From Chryseobacterium aurantiacum (GTDB lineage: Bacteria; Bacteroidota; Bacteroidia; Flavobacteriales; Weeksellaceae): DNA of 64,000 nt. The stretch is from positions 868,001-932,000 of the forward strand of contig NZ_PXUE01000001.1 of NCBI RefSeq assembly GCF_003020585.1, written 5' to 3'. Made by a program: the position numbers and the translations under genes. Shown here one piece after another: positions 34,348 through 43,648 of the stretch (positions within the stretch are counted from its first letter, which is position 1; each line of letters opens with the position of its first letter). The notes under the pieces were generated by a model. That model was not told the DNA's origin. It saw only the letters and a list, made by a program, of their open reading frames with translations, and did not search any database.

Positions 34348-34431
34348 AATTTTAAAATTTAAAGTTTAAGGTCCAGAGTTTAAAGTTTTTAGTTTTTCCT
34401 CCTGTTCTTATCTTCAAACTCGGTTATTCAA

Positions 34432-35481
34432 TTATTTTGCAGAAGGGTTTACCATTACAGAAGAATTGGAAACGCTTTTCATAGACTGAGATTGTTTTCC
34501 GTCTGTAATAGATTCAATCTGAGTTGTTTTTACGTTGATATTCTGATTAGTAATCCATCCTGTATTTTCATCAAACTTAATGGTTCCGTTCTGAACAAGT
34601 TCACTGCTTAGGCTATGAGTGATAGGTCCCTGAGCTTTCTTTTCTGTTTTCTTAGGGATACCTCCGGATACTGTAATTTCAGCAGTTCCGTTTCCTAGGC
34701 TTTTCAACACATAGTTTGAAGTTACCTTAATGCTTCCGCTTGGATCTGCATTTTCAGAAGTAGTCCATTTTTCACCTACTTTTACTCCTTTTTTAGGAAT
34801 AATAGCAAGGTTTTTACTGAATTGATCTTTTAATACTTTTTCATTAAAAGATTGCTTTAAACTTGCTACAACGCTAGCTTTTTCATTAGCATCCTTGATA
34901 AGAGTTCCTACAGCGTTAGACACTTTTGTATAAACAGCATCAAAACCTGTAATAGAAATTACATTACCTTTTGTATCCATCTTCATATCAAGCTTGTTGC
35001 TCGTAAGCGCTCTGTTGATATTCCAGATCATTTTTAGATCATCTTCTTTAGGAAGAGGAAGTTTGGTATCTACAACAACTGTTTTTCCCTGTGCAGACTG
35101 AGAGCTTCTTTTAGAAACAAGGTTAAGGGTCATTTCATATACATTTCCCTTAATATCGTTTACTGTAAAGTTCATTTCATCCGTAGATTCAGTAGTTGCT
35201 GTAATAGATTTTCCCTGTGGATCTGTCATCGTCTTTACATCTCTCTGATAAGTTGTAAGAGGGTAAGTTTTCCCTTTTTCAAGCTTGAAAGATTGTGTAA
35301 CGATCCCCGCAGAGTCTTTGATAGCCGGGTTTTCTGCTACTTTCGCTACAGAATCAGCAGGTACTTCTACGGTTACTGTTTTTCCGGTTTTTGGATCTAC
35401 TTTAGTTATTTTTGCAGTTTCTTTTTTACAAGAAACAAGGGCTATAGATGAGATTAGCGCTAATGCTGCTATGTTTTTCAT
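34432..35481 (-). CDS. Lipoprotein, DUF6263-like
   Basis: 349-aa lipoprotein with lipobox LVSC at residues 15-18. The mature part is beta-rich, with repeated strands (GKTYPLTTYQRDVKTMTDPQ, FDENTGWITNQNINVKTTQ) and resembles DUF6263 proteins of this group. The gene lies 36 nt after rlmB on the same strand and may be co-transcribed. Function unknown. Confidence 0.68.
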   Translation of the reverse strand: MKNIAALALISSIALVSCKKETAKITKVDPKTGKTVTVEVPADSVAKVAENPAIKDSAGIVTQSFKLEKGKTYPLTTYQRDVKTMTDPQGKSITATTESTDEMNFTVNDIKGNVYEMTLNLVSKRSSQSAQGKTVVVDTKLPLPKEDDLKMIWNINRALTSNKLDMKMDTKGNVISITGFDAVYTKVSNAVGTLIKDANEKASVVASLKQSFNEKVLKDQFSKNLAIIPKKGVKVGEKWTTSENADPSGSIKVTSNYVLKSLGNGTAEITVSGGIPKKTEKKAQGPITHSLSSELVQNGTIKFDENTGWITNQNINVKTTQIESITDGKQSQSMKSVSNSSVMVNPSAK

Positions 35482-35517
35482 TTTCTGATTTTTTTAAGTG
35501 TTGTGTTATCGAATTAA

Positions 35518-36255
35518 TTATTTCAACATTTTCTGTCTTACAGCTTCATACAAGATCGCACCGCATGCTACAGAAACGTTTAGTGATTGAGTTTTCCCTT
35601 CGATAGGAAGTTTGATTTTTTCATCTGAATGATGCAGCACCTCCTTGGAGATTCCGGTTTCTTCATTTCCCATAACAATAGCGCATGGTTCAGTAAAGTT
35701 AACATCATAGATTAGTTTTTGAGCTTTTTCAGAAGCTGCAAATACAGTAATTCCGCTCTGTTGTAAAAAGTCTACCACGTGGGCAAGATTATTTTCCTTA
35801 CAGATTTTGATATTATAAATACCTCCCGCAGAAGTCTTGATAGCGTCAGAATTGATAGGTGCTGCTCCTTTTTCAGGAATAATAATGGCATCTACTCCTA
35901 CGCATTCTGCAGTTCTGCAGATGGCCCCGAAGTTTCTTACATCTGTTAATCTGTCCAAAATCAATAAGAAAGGAGTTTTTCCTTCTTCAAACAATTGAGG
36001 AACAATGTTTTCCACCTTGTGAAACGGAACATCCGAAATAAAAGCAACCACCCCCTGGTGATTTTTTCTTGTAAAACGATTAAGTTTTTCAATCGGAACA
36101 TAGTTAGGACGAATTTTATTTTTTGCTAAAATCGCCTTCAGTTCAGCATAAATAGGACCCTGAAGTGCATTCTGCACAAAGATCTTGTCAATCGTTTTTC
36201 CTGCTTCAATTGCTTCAATCACGGGACGTAGCCCGAAAATAAAATCGTCTTTCAT
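35518..36255 (-). CDS. rlmB: 23S rRNA 2'-O-methyltransferase RlmB (TrmH/SpoU family)
   Basis: 245-aa SPOUT methyltransferase. It has the N-terminal substrate-binding domain (FGLRPVIEAIEAGKTIDKIF) and the three SpoU motifs: LTDVRNFGAICRTAE, AIVMGNEETGIS and LPIEGKTQSLNVSVACGAILY. These form the knotted SAM site. RlmB methylates G2251 of 23S rRNA; closely related TrmH acts on tRNA, and the N-terminal domain favours RlmB. Confidence 0.9.
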   Translation of the reverse strand: MKDDFIFGLRPVIEAIEAGKTIDKIFVQNALQGPIYAELKAILAKNKIRPNYVPIEKLNRFTRKNHQGVVAFISDVPFHKVENIVPQLFEEGKTPFLLILDRLTDVRNFGAICRTAECVGVDAIIIPEKGAAPINSDAIKTSAGGIYNIKICKENNLAHVVDFLQQSGITVFAASEKAQKLIYDVNFTEPCAIVMGNEETGISKEVLHHSDEKIKLPIEGKTQSLNVSVACGAILYEAVRQKMLK

Positions 36256-36357
36256 TGAGTTGTTTAATGTTTATGTTTAAGCTCTAGGATTGAAAATAAA
36301 AATGTTTGTAAAGTATTGTCACTTCGAATTTTTTGCTTTCTTTTATCCAGCTTTGTA

Positions 36358-36828
36358 TTAATATTTTTCTCCTAAAATTGCTCTTTTCTGCGCCATTGCA
36401 TAGCCATAATGCAAGCTTTCATGCATGTTGTTGAAGATAATAGCATCCTGAATGCTCTTCAGATCCATTCCAAAACTGGTTGTATAAGGAGTGTAGTCTG
36501 AAAAGAAATCACTATCGTAATCCTTCATTAAAATCTTTGAAGTCTCAGTAAGTAAGAACTCTAGGTCTTCTACTTCAGATTTTTGAACATTTAAGTTAGG
36601 TAAAGTTCCTTTTTTGTAGGTTTCAATCCAGTACTTATCTATACGGAATGGGTTTCCACTAAGGTAATAATGCAAAAGTTGCTGTGTAGCAACTGTATGG
36701 GCTATATTCCAGTAGATATTGTTGTTGAAACCATCCGGAATCAGCAGAAGATCTTCGTGTGAAGTGTTCTGCAGGATATCTAAAAGGTTCTTTCTCACCT
36801 GTCTGTGTGCTTGAAAATGATAATTCAT
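36358..36828 (-). CDS. DinB-family protein
   Basis: 156-aa four-helix-bundle protein. Metal-binding His candidates are in NIAHTVATQQLLHYY and NNMHESLHYGYAMAQKR, which fit the DinB superfamily three-His site. DinB-like enzymes include thiol-S-transferases for bacillithiol; the presence of a YpdA-like gene in this window makes that conceivable but unproven. A good promoter lies just upstream. Confidence 0.8.
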   Translation of the reverse strand: MNYHFQAHRQVRKNLLDILQNTSHEDLLLIPDGFNNNIYWNIAHTVATQQLLHYYLSGNPFRIDKYWIETYKKGTLPNLNVQKSEVEDLEFLLTETSKILMKDYDSDFFSDYTPYTTSFGMDLKSIQDAIIFNNMHESLHYGYAMAQKRAILGEKY

Positions 36829-36848
36829 TTTGCAGAAATTTTAATCTC

Positions 36849-36879
36849 CAAAAATAGTTTAATAAACTGGAAATGACAA
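36849..36879 (-). promoter_or_regulatory. Promoter of the DinB gene
   Basis: Minus strand: TTG (36877-36879), 20 nt, TATTTTTG (36849-36856). Perfect consensus with a leader of about 15 nt. Confidence 0.75.
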
Positions 36880-37032
36880 TTTTTTAGGTAGGGGATTAAA
36901 GTAAAAGTTCTGCAATGTTGAAAAAATACATTATTTATAATTTTCTTTTTAGTGGGAAATTTGATGGTATACCAACAGGTTTTAGAAAATTTAACTTCTA
37001 CTTTTTAGATATTTATAATTTTTTATGAAGAT

Positions 37033-37071
37033 AAAATCCTCTTTTGATTTTTTTTTCAAAAGAGGATTTTT
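37033..37071. terminator. Hairpin terminator
   Basis: AAATCCTCTTTTGA and TCAAAAGAGGATTT with T runs on both flanks. It can end the minus-strand PNGase F-like gene (90 nt away). On the plus strand it directly follows a doubtful 36-codon ORF at 36918-37028. The rest of the 36829-37161 spacer is AT-rich without other signals. Confidence 0.75.
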
Positions 37072-37161
37072 TATTGTTTTATTAACTGTTTTTTATGAAT
37101 TTCTTTATGTTTTATAAAGATTTTGAAAGCAAATTGCTATTCTTGTAAATATTGAAATCTG

Positions 37162-38499
37162 TTACTTTTTTATGATTTTATGTTTAAAAGTAGTTCCGTC
37201 TTTCAATACAATATTTAAAAAATAAATCCCTGCTGTATAAGAAGAAAGATTAATTCTGTTTTCTTTATAGATTTCAGTAAGTTTTCTACCTTCCATACTG
37301 AAAAGAGTCATTGAGGCCACATCTTCCTTAGATTTTACAGTAACGAAATCAGCAGTAGGATTGGGGTAAATATTAACATCAATGGTTTTCACATCCTTTA
37401 CATTCAGGGTAGCATCACTTTTCCCTTGCATATAAACCGATAAATAAACATCACCCTTTTGCTGGTTAAAGACAGCGGTAGGTATTGTATGCTTTAGGGT
37501 ATGATTTCCAGCAGTCATGCTTGGAAGTGTAAATTTTCTGATAGGAACTGAATTTCCCGGGCACCAGTTATTCCAGGCAGTCCATTCAGCAAATGAAGAG
37601 GGTGTTGTTCCGTAGATTCCATTGCCCTGGGTATTATACACTCTGAATGGTTCGCAGGATATTCCGCCGGGCGTATAGGTTAATACCTGTACATCATCTA
37701 CATAGGTGTAGTTTTGTCTTCTTACATATTCCTCACCCCCTTCATCGGCGCCATGTGGAGTGGATATTACAGAGAAATTGGCGTTGGTAACAGGGTTGGG
37801 TAAATTGAAACTTACAATTCTCACTGTTTCCCCTGTAACGTCTGTACTGTTATAATTATTAAGTCTGCTATAGCTTAACAGAGGAACAAGCGTATTATAG
37901 TCTGTAGGAGTTGCACCTGCATCTGTTGAAAAGAAAGTCAGGGTTCCGGAAAAAACATCAATTCTTCCCGTACATCCTTGAACCTGTGTTTGGGCTGCAT
38001 AAGGAACTCCAAAAACATCCAGCTCCATATACATATCATAGGTACTTCGGAGTGTATTGTCATGAAATACATTATAAAGATTGCTGATATCGTAGGTGTA
38101 AGGAACTTCAGTAGGAGTTCGGTTCTTGTTCATGAAAGGAGTGATATATCTGCCTACTTCAATTCTTTTAACGTTGGCATCATCCATGGTGTAGGTAGGT
38201 TGGTTTTTTGGAACCATAGCCAAAAATACCTCTCCCAGACGGTCATAATTGTCACATAATGCTCCAATGCTCACCCTCATGGCGATCTTAGCTTTAAAAG
38301 AATCCAGTTCCGCATCTGTAATTTTTTTTGCGTACCGGGTATTTCCAAGTCTGATAAGACCAGGTGGTACAGGGGTTGAGACCGGTGCTGCATAACCGTC
38401 ATAATATACTGCCTGAGAGATCAGATTCGTCATCGTGGTTGTTTGTGACTTAAAAAGACCTGCAAGGAAGATACTTGAAAAAAATAGCCTTTTATACAT
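37162..38499 (-). CDS. Secreted PNGase F-like glycosidase with T9SS sorting domain
   Basis: 445-aa exported protein. A signal peptide (to about residue 18) is followed by two lobes that align by eye with PNGase F of Elizabethkingia. CDNYDR (D86) matches the CDEWDR block holding catalytic D60. VGRYITPF matches IGRFITPY. YMEL (E159) falls at the second catalytic Glu. GGEEY (E256/E257) falls at E206. The Cys pair SCEPF (C282) and NWCPGNSVP (C313) mirrors a PNGase F disulfide. The last 75 residues (VNIYPNPTADF to FKHKIIKK) are a type A T9SS sorting domain. Predicted to remove N-glycans from proteins outside the cell; the activity is inferred. Confidence 0.72.
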   Translation of the reverse strand: MYKRLFFSSIFLAGLFKSQTTTMTNLISQAVYYDGYAAPVSTPVPPGLIRLGNTRYAKKITDAELDSFKAKIAMRVSIGALCDNYDRLGEVFLAMVPKNQPTYTMDDANVKRIEVGRYITPFMNKNRTPTEVPYTYDISNLYNVFHDNTLRSTYDMYMELDVFGVPYAAQTQVQGCTGRIDVFSGTLTFFSTDAGATPTDYNTLVPLLSYSRLNNYNSTDVTGETVRIVSFNLPNPVTNANFSVISTPHGADEGGEEYVRRQNYTYVDDVQVLTYTPGGISCEPFRVYNTQGNGIYGTTPSSFAEWTAWNNWCPGNSVPIRKFTLPSMTAGNHTLKHTIPTAVFNQQKGDVYLSVYMQGKSDATLNVKDVKTIDVNIYPNPTADFVTVKSKEDVASMTLFSMEGRKLTEIYKENRINLSSYTAGIYFLNIVLKDGTTFKHKIIKK

Positions 38500-38738
38500 A
38501 TTGTGGGTATTTCCTGTAAATATATTAAAATATGTATTAAAAATATTATTTTAACAATTATATTTTTGTGTTAAATAGATTTCGTTGTTGATTGTGTAAA
38601 TTTTTTATTGATATAGCATTAAGCTTGTGGATATTACATTAAATTTATGAGAATATAAGGTTGAATAATTTTTTTTATTATAAAAATTAATATTTTATTA
38701 TTAAATTAGCATCATATTCGATGTTAATATTATTAATA

Positions 38739-40040
38739 ATGAAAAGAATTTTACTTTTGTCTTTGTTACTTACAGTATTGGGTGTTAATGCCCAAATCAA
38801 TATCAATATTGGAAGTACAAACGTGGGAACTGCGCCTGTAAGCAGCTTTTTTTCCTATTCCTATGTTCAACAGATATACCTTAAGCAGGAGATCAATGCC
38901 AATGCAGCAGGAAATATTACCGGCCTTACATTTTATGTGGATCCATCGGCTACTATTTCCGATTCTTCTAATTGGACAGTTTATCTGGGACATACTCCCA
39001 AAACAGCATTTGCTTCAGGTACAGATTGGATAGCTGCAGCACAGCTTACTCAGGTTTTTGCAGGTGCTGTAACAAAGAATAATGGTAAGGTTGATGTAGT
39101 TTTTGCTACGCCATTTCCTTATAATAATGCAGATAATCTAGTAGTAGCGGCCAAGGAAAATGCTCCAAGTATTGACATTAATAATTTTGATGAAGCTTTC
39201 CGAGTTTATTCACATATTCCAAACTCTACCCTTTATTACAAAGGAGATAATGCAGTTGTTGATCCTGCATCTCCACCCGGAGGGATAAGAGCTGATTACA
39301 AATCATCAATAACAATTTCAGGATTAACGGCTAATTCTACTCCAGGATGTCCTTTTATACTTTATCCTACAAATAATGCTCAGTTTATTTCTCTGTCTCC
39401 TAATATTAGTTGGCAGCCCGTTATAGGAGCTACTTCTTATAAGGTTTCCCTAGGAACAACTTTCGGAGGTACAGAGGTTATCAATCAGCAGACAGTAAAT
39501 GCTGCTAATTTTAATCTTTCGCCATCCATTGTTCTGAATCGGGATACCAATTACTACTTAAAAGTGACAGCTGTTTCAGCTAATGGAGAATCTACCGGTT
39601 GCGCGAATAATATTTTTAAAACAATTCCCCCAATACCGGCAAATGATGCTTGTTCAGGAGCTTTGCAGGCAACTGTTTTTCCATATACCTACGTACAGAC
39701 TGATGGTATGTCTTCCACTAATAATACAGGTTTTGTAACCGCATGTCCAAATGATGGAATGAATGATGGACTATGGTTCAAGTTTACAGGAGATGGAGGC
39801 CAATTTACAATTAAAGCGGCTCCGGGAACTATTACTTTTGATCCGAAAATTGGAATATACAGCGGTACATGCAATAACTTAGTTTGTGTAGGTACACAAG
39901 ATAATGGCGGTGGCGGCAGTTCCGAAACTAAGACCATTACAACCACTGCAGGAACTGAATATTATATAAATGTAGGATCTTACGAAGATTCAGTAGATAA
40001 GCCGGAGGATGTATTTACCATTACCATCACAAAGCTTTAA
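38739..40040 (+). CDS. Secreted multidomain protein, unknown function
   Basis: 433 aa from ATG 38739, with signal peptide MKRILLLSLLLTVLGVNAQ. An N-terminal beta domain (about 20-200) is followed by a fibronectin-III-like section (about 205-300, ISWQPVIGATSYKVSLGT, NYYLKVTAVSANGES) and a C-terminal domain (about 305-430) starting NDACSGALQATVFPY and containing DGLWFKFTGDGGQ, as in many flavobacterial surface proteins. The protein ends right after this domain, without the T9SS sorting domain that such proteins usually carry. Divergent from the PNGase F-like gene. Confidence 0.7.
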   Translation: MKRILLLSLLLTVLGVNAQININIGSTNVGTAPVSSFFSYSYVQQIYLKQEINANAAGNITGLTFYVDPSATISDSSNWTVYLGHTPKTAFASGTDWIAAAQLTQVFAGAVTKNNGKVDVVFATPFPYNNADNLVVAAKENAPSIDINNFDEAFRVYSHIPNSTLYYKGDNAVVDPASPPGGIRADYKSSITISGLTANSTPGCPFILYPTNNAQFISLSPNISWQPVIGATSYKVSLGTTFGGTEVINQQTVNAANFNLSPSIVLNRDTNYYLKVTAVSANGESTGCANNIFKTIPPIPANDACSGALQATVFPYTYVQTDGMSSTNNTGFVTACPNDGMNDGLWFKFTGDGGQFTIKAAPGTITFDPKIGIYSGTCNNLVCVGTQDNGGGGSSETKTITTTAGTEYYINVGSYEDSVDKPEDVFTITITKL

Positions 40041-40085
40041 TGCATTTATAAATTCTTTTTTAACTGATTTATAATTTAGTATAAT

Positions 40086-40120
40086 AAAAATGTTGCGGTA
40101 TTATTATCGCAACATTTTTA
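40086..40120 (+). terminator. Terminator of the secreted protein gene
   Basis: AAATGTTGCG and CGCAACATTTTT flank a short AT-rich loop and end in a T run. Confidence 0.85.
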
Positions 40121-40277
40121 TTTGAAATGATAATGATGTGAAACAACTGAAGCAATATTGTTTTTCATTCGATATTGTGTTCAGAATATTTAACAAACTT
40201 TAACTCAAAAATGGCATTGATTGTGTTGATTAATGCAAGTATTTATCAGAAATTTACCACCTATTTTAAATCAAGCT

Positions 40278-41282
40278 ATGTCAGATATACATCAAGCAGA
40301 AGATATTCGCCAATTGACGGAAAAAGTAAAAGAAAAAAACTACTTATTTTCTCTTCTGAGACAAGAAATCAACAAGGTTATCATTGGACAGGAATATATG
40401 ATAGACCGCCTTTTGATAGGGCTTCTAGGAAATGGTCACGTACTTCTTGAGGGAGTTCCGGGGCTGGCAAAGACCTTAGCCATTAAAACCTTGGCAGATG
40501 CTGTTCATGGTGAGTTCTCAAGAATTCAGTTTACACCGGATTTGCTTCCTGCAGATGTGGTGGGAACTATGATCTTTAATATCAAAGACAATGATTTCTC
40601 TATAAAAAAAGGGCCCGTATTTGCGAATTTTGTACTTGCGGATGAAATTAACCGTGCTCCGGCAAAGGTGCAATCGGCATTGTTAGAAGTAATGCAGGAA
40701 AAACAGGTGACCATTGGTGATGAAACCATGAAGCTTCCAAAGCCATTTTTGGTATTGGCAACACAGAACCCAATTGATCAGGAGGGAACTTATCTGCTGC
40801 CGGAAGCACAAAGTGATCGTTTTATGCTGAAGTGTACCATAGATTATCCCTCTTTTGAAGATGAAAGACAGGTTATGAGAATGGTTTCCACATCCCATCA
40901 GCCTACCGTAAACCCTGTGATTTCATTACAGGATATTGTAGAGGCTAAAGAATTAATTAATCAAATCTATTTGGATGAAAAAATAGAAAAATATATTCTG
41001 GATATGGTTTTTGCCACCCGTTATCCTGAGAATTATGGGCTTTCTGAGCTTAAAAATTATATCAGTTTTGGTGCTTCACCAAGAGCTTCCATTAACCTTG
41101 CTATTGCTTCTAGAGCATACGCGTTCTTAAAAGGAAGAGCCTTTGTTATTCCTGAAGATGTAAAAGCATTGGCCAAGGATGTATTGAGACACAGAATGGG
41201 CTTAACCTTTGAAGCGGAAGCAGAAGAAATTTCAACCGAAGAGATTATCAGTAGAATTTTGGCTAAAATCCAGGCACCATAA
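40278..41282 (+). CDS. MoxR-family AAA+ ATPase
   Basis: 334-aa AAA+ ATPase. Walker A is GVPGLAKT, Walker B VLADEINR, and the sensor region includes LATQNPIDQEGTYLLPEAQ. MoxR proteins act as chaperones with VWA proteins, which follow in this operon. The start is placed at ATG 40278; the frame is open from TTG 40233, but that extension looks unrelated to the family. The stop overlaps the next gene's ATG by one base. Confidence 0.93.
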   Translation: MSDIHQAEDIRQLTEKVKEKNYLFSLLRQEINKVIIGQEYMIDRLLIGLLGNGHVLLEGVPGLAKTLAIKTLADAVHGEFSRIQFTPDLLPADVVGTMIFNIKDNDFSIKKGPVFANFVLADEINRAPAKVQSALLEVMQEKQVTIGDETMKLPKPFLVLATQNPIDQEGTYLLPEAQSDRFMLKCTIDYPSFEDERQVMRMVSTSHQPTVNPVISLQDIVEAKELINQIYLDEKIEKYILDMVFATRYPENYGLSELKNYISFGASPRASINLAIASRAYAFLKGRAFVIPEDVKALAKDVLRHRMGLTFEAEAEEISTEEIISRILAKIQAP

Positions 41283-41740
41283 TGAACGATGTTATTATTA
41301 GAAAAGCAGTGAAGGAAGACTGCGCTTCGATGCTGGAATTAATCAGGGAGCTTGCGGAATATGAGAAAGCATTGCATGAAGTAACCGTAACCCTAGATGA
41401 TTTTATCGAAGATGGATTTGGAAAATCTCCGGTTTGGGGAGCCTTTGTTGCGGAGTTCAATGGTGAGGTTGTAGGGATATCATTATATTATGACAGATAT
41501 TCTACATGGAAAGGAAGAAGATTGTATCTTGAAGACTTGGTAGTAACAGAAAGAATGAGAGGAAAACAGATTGGAAAACTCTTATTTGATGCAACATTGG
41601 AACATGGGAAATCTGATGAATACAGTGGAATGGTATTTCAGGTATTGAACTGGAACGAACCAGCCATTAATTTTTATAAGAAATACAGCCCAAAGTTCGA
41701 TAACGAATGGCTGAATGTATCCATTGAATTTAAAAACTAA
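41282..41740 (+). CDS. GNAT-family N-acetyltransferase, SSAT-like
   Basis: 152-aa acetyltransferase resembling diamine/spermidine N-acetyltransferases: IRKAVKEDCASMLELIRELA at the start, LEDLVVTERMRGKQIGKLLF as the acetyl-CoA-binding motif, and FQVLNWNEPAINFYKKY near the end. It overlaps moxR by one base and is therefore translated from the same mRNA, although acetyltransferases are not part of the standard Bat operon. Substrate not determinable. Confidence 0.85.
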   Translation: MNDVIIRKAVKEDCASMLELIRELAEYEKALHEVTVTLDDFIEDGFGKSPVWGAFVAEFNGEVVGISLYYDRYSTWKGRRLYLEDLVVTERMRGKQIGKLLFDATLEHGKSDEYSGMVFQVLNWNEPAINFYKKYSPKFDNEWLNVSIEFKN

Positions 41741-41834
41741 AAATAAGGCCCGGAGATATGAGATGTAAAGATGGATTTTTCAATAGGATATCCCTAAAAT
41801 ACACTTATTCTCAAACCCATAACCCAATTTGTGT

Positions 41835-42698
41835 ATGCAGATAAAAGATATTGTAAAGAAAGTAAAGCAGATAGAGATCCGTACCAGAAAAAAGACGGAG
41901 GCTGCTTTAATGGGGCAATATCACAGTGCCTTTAAAGGGCAGGGAATGACATTTTCCGAAGTTCGTCCCTATCAGTTTGGTGACGAAATTAGAAGAATCG
42001 ACTGGAATAAAACAGCACGTTTCCGTGAACCATTTGTAAAAGTAATGGAGGAGGAAAGAGAGCTTACCATGATGATTTTGGTAGACATTTCTGCTTCTAT
42101 GGACTATGGAACGAAAGTTCAGCTGAAAAGAGAATATGTAGCAGAAATTGCCGCCAGTTTAGGGTTTTCAGCAGCAGGAAATAATGACAAGGTTGGGCTG
42201 ATCCTTTTTGCAGATAAAGTGTATAAAGTGATTCCGCCTCAAAAAGGGAGAAAACATATTCTTTCCATTATCAGCAATATCCTGACTGCAGATTATATTC
42301 CCGCTGAATCCAAAATAGATAAAGCGATGGAATATATGATGGGAATCTTTAAAAGAAAATCATTGGTGTTCCTGTTTTCAGATTTTGAAGATGAATATGA
42401 TTCCAAAATGCTGAGAGTAGCATCCAAGAAACATCAGTTATTGGGAATGCGGATCTATGATGAAAAAGACAACGAAATTCCTGATGTAGGATATACATTA
42501 TTATATGATGCAGAGACAGGAAAACAAATATGGGCAAATACTTCCAGTGCAAGATGGAGATATACTTTTGCCGAGGCTCAAAAACAAAAGTTAAGAGCGT
42601 TGGAGGAAGATTTTGCCAATAGTTCGGCCAGTTTTATGAATATTAATACAGGCTCGGATTATTCAAGATTATTATATAATTATTTTCAGAAAAAATAA
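41835..42698 (+). CDS. DUF58 domain protein (MoxR/Bat operon)
   Basis: 287 aa. The core YQFGDEIRRIDWNKTARFREPFVK (in two parts) is the DUF58 signature, followed by a VWA-like fold with the MIDAS motif DISASMD. In Bacteroidota this gene regularly stands between moxR and the VWA genes. There is no signal peptide; it is cytosolic. ATG 41835 is chosen over GTG 41829. Confidence 0.88.
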   Translation: MQIKDIVKKVKQIEIRTRKKTEAALMGQYHSAFKGQGMTFSEVRPYQFGDEIRRIDWNKTARFREPFVKVMEEERELTMMILVDISASMDYGTKVQLKREYVAEIAASLGFSAAGNNDKVGLILFADKVYKVIPPQKGRKHILSIISNILTADYIPAESKIDKAMEYMMGIFKRKSLVFLFSDFEDEYDSKMLRVASKKHQLLGMRIYDEKDNEIPDVGYTLLYDAETGKQIWANTSSARWRYTFAEAQKQKLRALEEDFANSSASFMNINTGSDYSRLLYNYFQKK

Positions 42699-42751
42699 CA
42701 TCGGATTTTAACCGTAAATAAAACATAAGGCACGCCCTTTATTATTTAACA

Positions 42752-43648
42752 TTGAAAAAAATACTTTTAATACTATCTTTTCTAGTCTGTGCGAATGCTT
42801 TTTCACAGATATTATCCTCGAATGTAGAAAAGAAAACCATTGCCCTGGGTGAAATTAATCACCTTGTCATAAAAGTTGAGAACCTTAATGACCAGCAGGT
42901 GGTTTCTGCTCCGAAAAATGAGCTGCTTCCTTTCCACTTTGAAGAAACAAAGGACAGCATCGGCCAAAATGCCAATTCATATGAACGTAAAATAGAATTT
43001 GCTGTGTTTGAGGAAGGGAAATTCACCATTCCTGAACTAGAATTTAAAGTGGGAGATAAGATTCTTAAAACAATTCCCTACGAAATAGATGTCATTAATA
43101 CAGCCCAGAAAGCTGATCAGATTAATGATATTATGAAGAACAAAGAAGTTAAACTGGCGGCTAAGGATTATTGGGAACTCTACAAATTCTATATTTTGGC
43201 GGCATTGGCTGCTATTGCTTTGATTATCGCCATTATTATGATCGTAAAATGGGGAAGAAAATCCAAAAGCTCTCCAGTTGTCGTAACGAATCAAACCTTA
43301 AAGGAGCTAGAGTCTCTTAAAAAGAAAAAATATATTGAAGGAGGGAACTTTCGTTCGTTTTATGTAGAATTGATCGATATCTCAAGAAGTTTTATTGCTA
43401 CGCAGTATCATTTGCCTGCAGATGTTCTTCTTACCGATGATCTTATTGATGTCATGAAAAAGAACAATACAATTTCTCAGGATAACGAAAAAATAATTGA
43501 GGATGTTTTCCTGAGAGGAGATTTGGTGAAATTTGCCAAGACCTTTCCGGATCAGCCTACCATGGAAAAGGACTTTGCAGATATTCGGGATTTTGTAAAA
43601 AGGTCATCCAAGGATTTAGAATTTGAAAACTTAAGAAAGGATGTTTGA
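42752..43648 (+). CDS. Bat-operon membrane protein (DUF4381/BatD-like)
   Basis: 298 aa starting at TTG 42752, which directly gives a signal peptide (MKKILLILSFLVCANAFSQ). A periplasmic beta domain (about 20-140) precedes one membrane helix (about 147-168, FYILAALAAIALIIAIIMIV) and a cytosolic helical domain (SFYVELIDISRSFIATQY). It stands at the position of the short BatD/DUF4381-like partner in Bat operons. The last 8 nt overlap the next gene. Confidence 0.78.
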   Translation: MKKILLILSFLVCANAFSQILSSNVEKKTIALGEINHLVIKVENLNDQQVVSAPKNELLPFHFEETKDSIGQNANSYERKIEFAVFEEGKFTIPELEFKVGDKILKTIPYEIDVINTAQKADQINDIMKNKEVKLAAKDYWELYKFYILAALAAIALIIAIIMIVKWGRKSKSSPVVVTNQTLKELESLKKKKYIEGGNFRSFYVELIDISRSFIATQYHLPADVLLTDDLIDVMKKNNTISQDNEKIIEDVFLRGDLVKFAKTFPDQPTMEKDFADIRDFVKRSSKDLEFENLRKDV

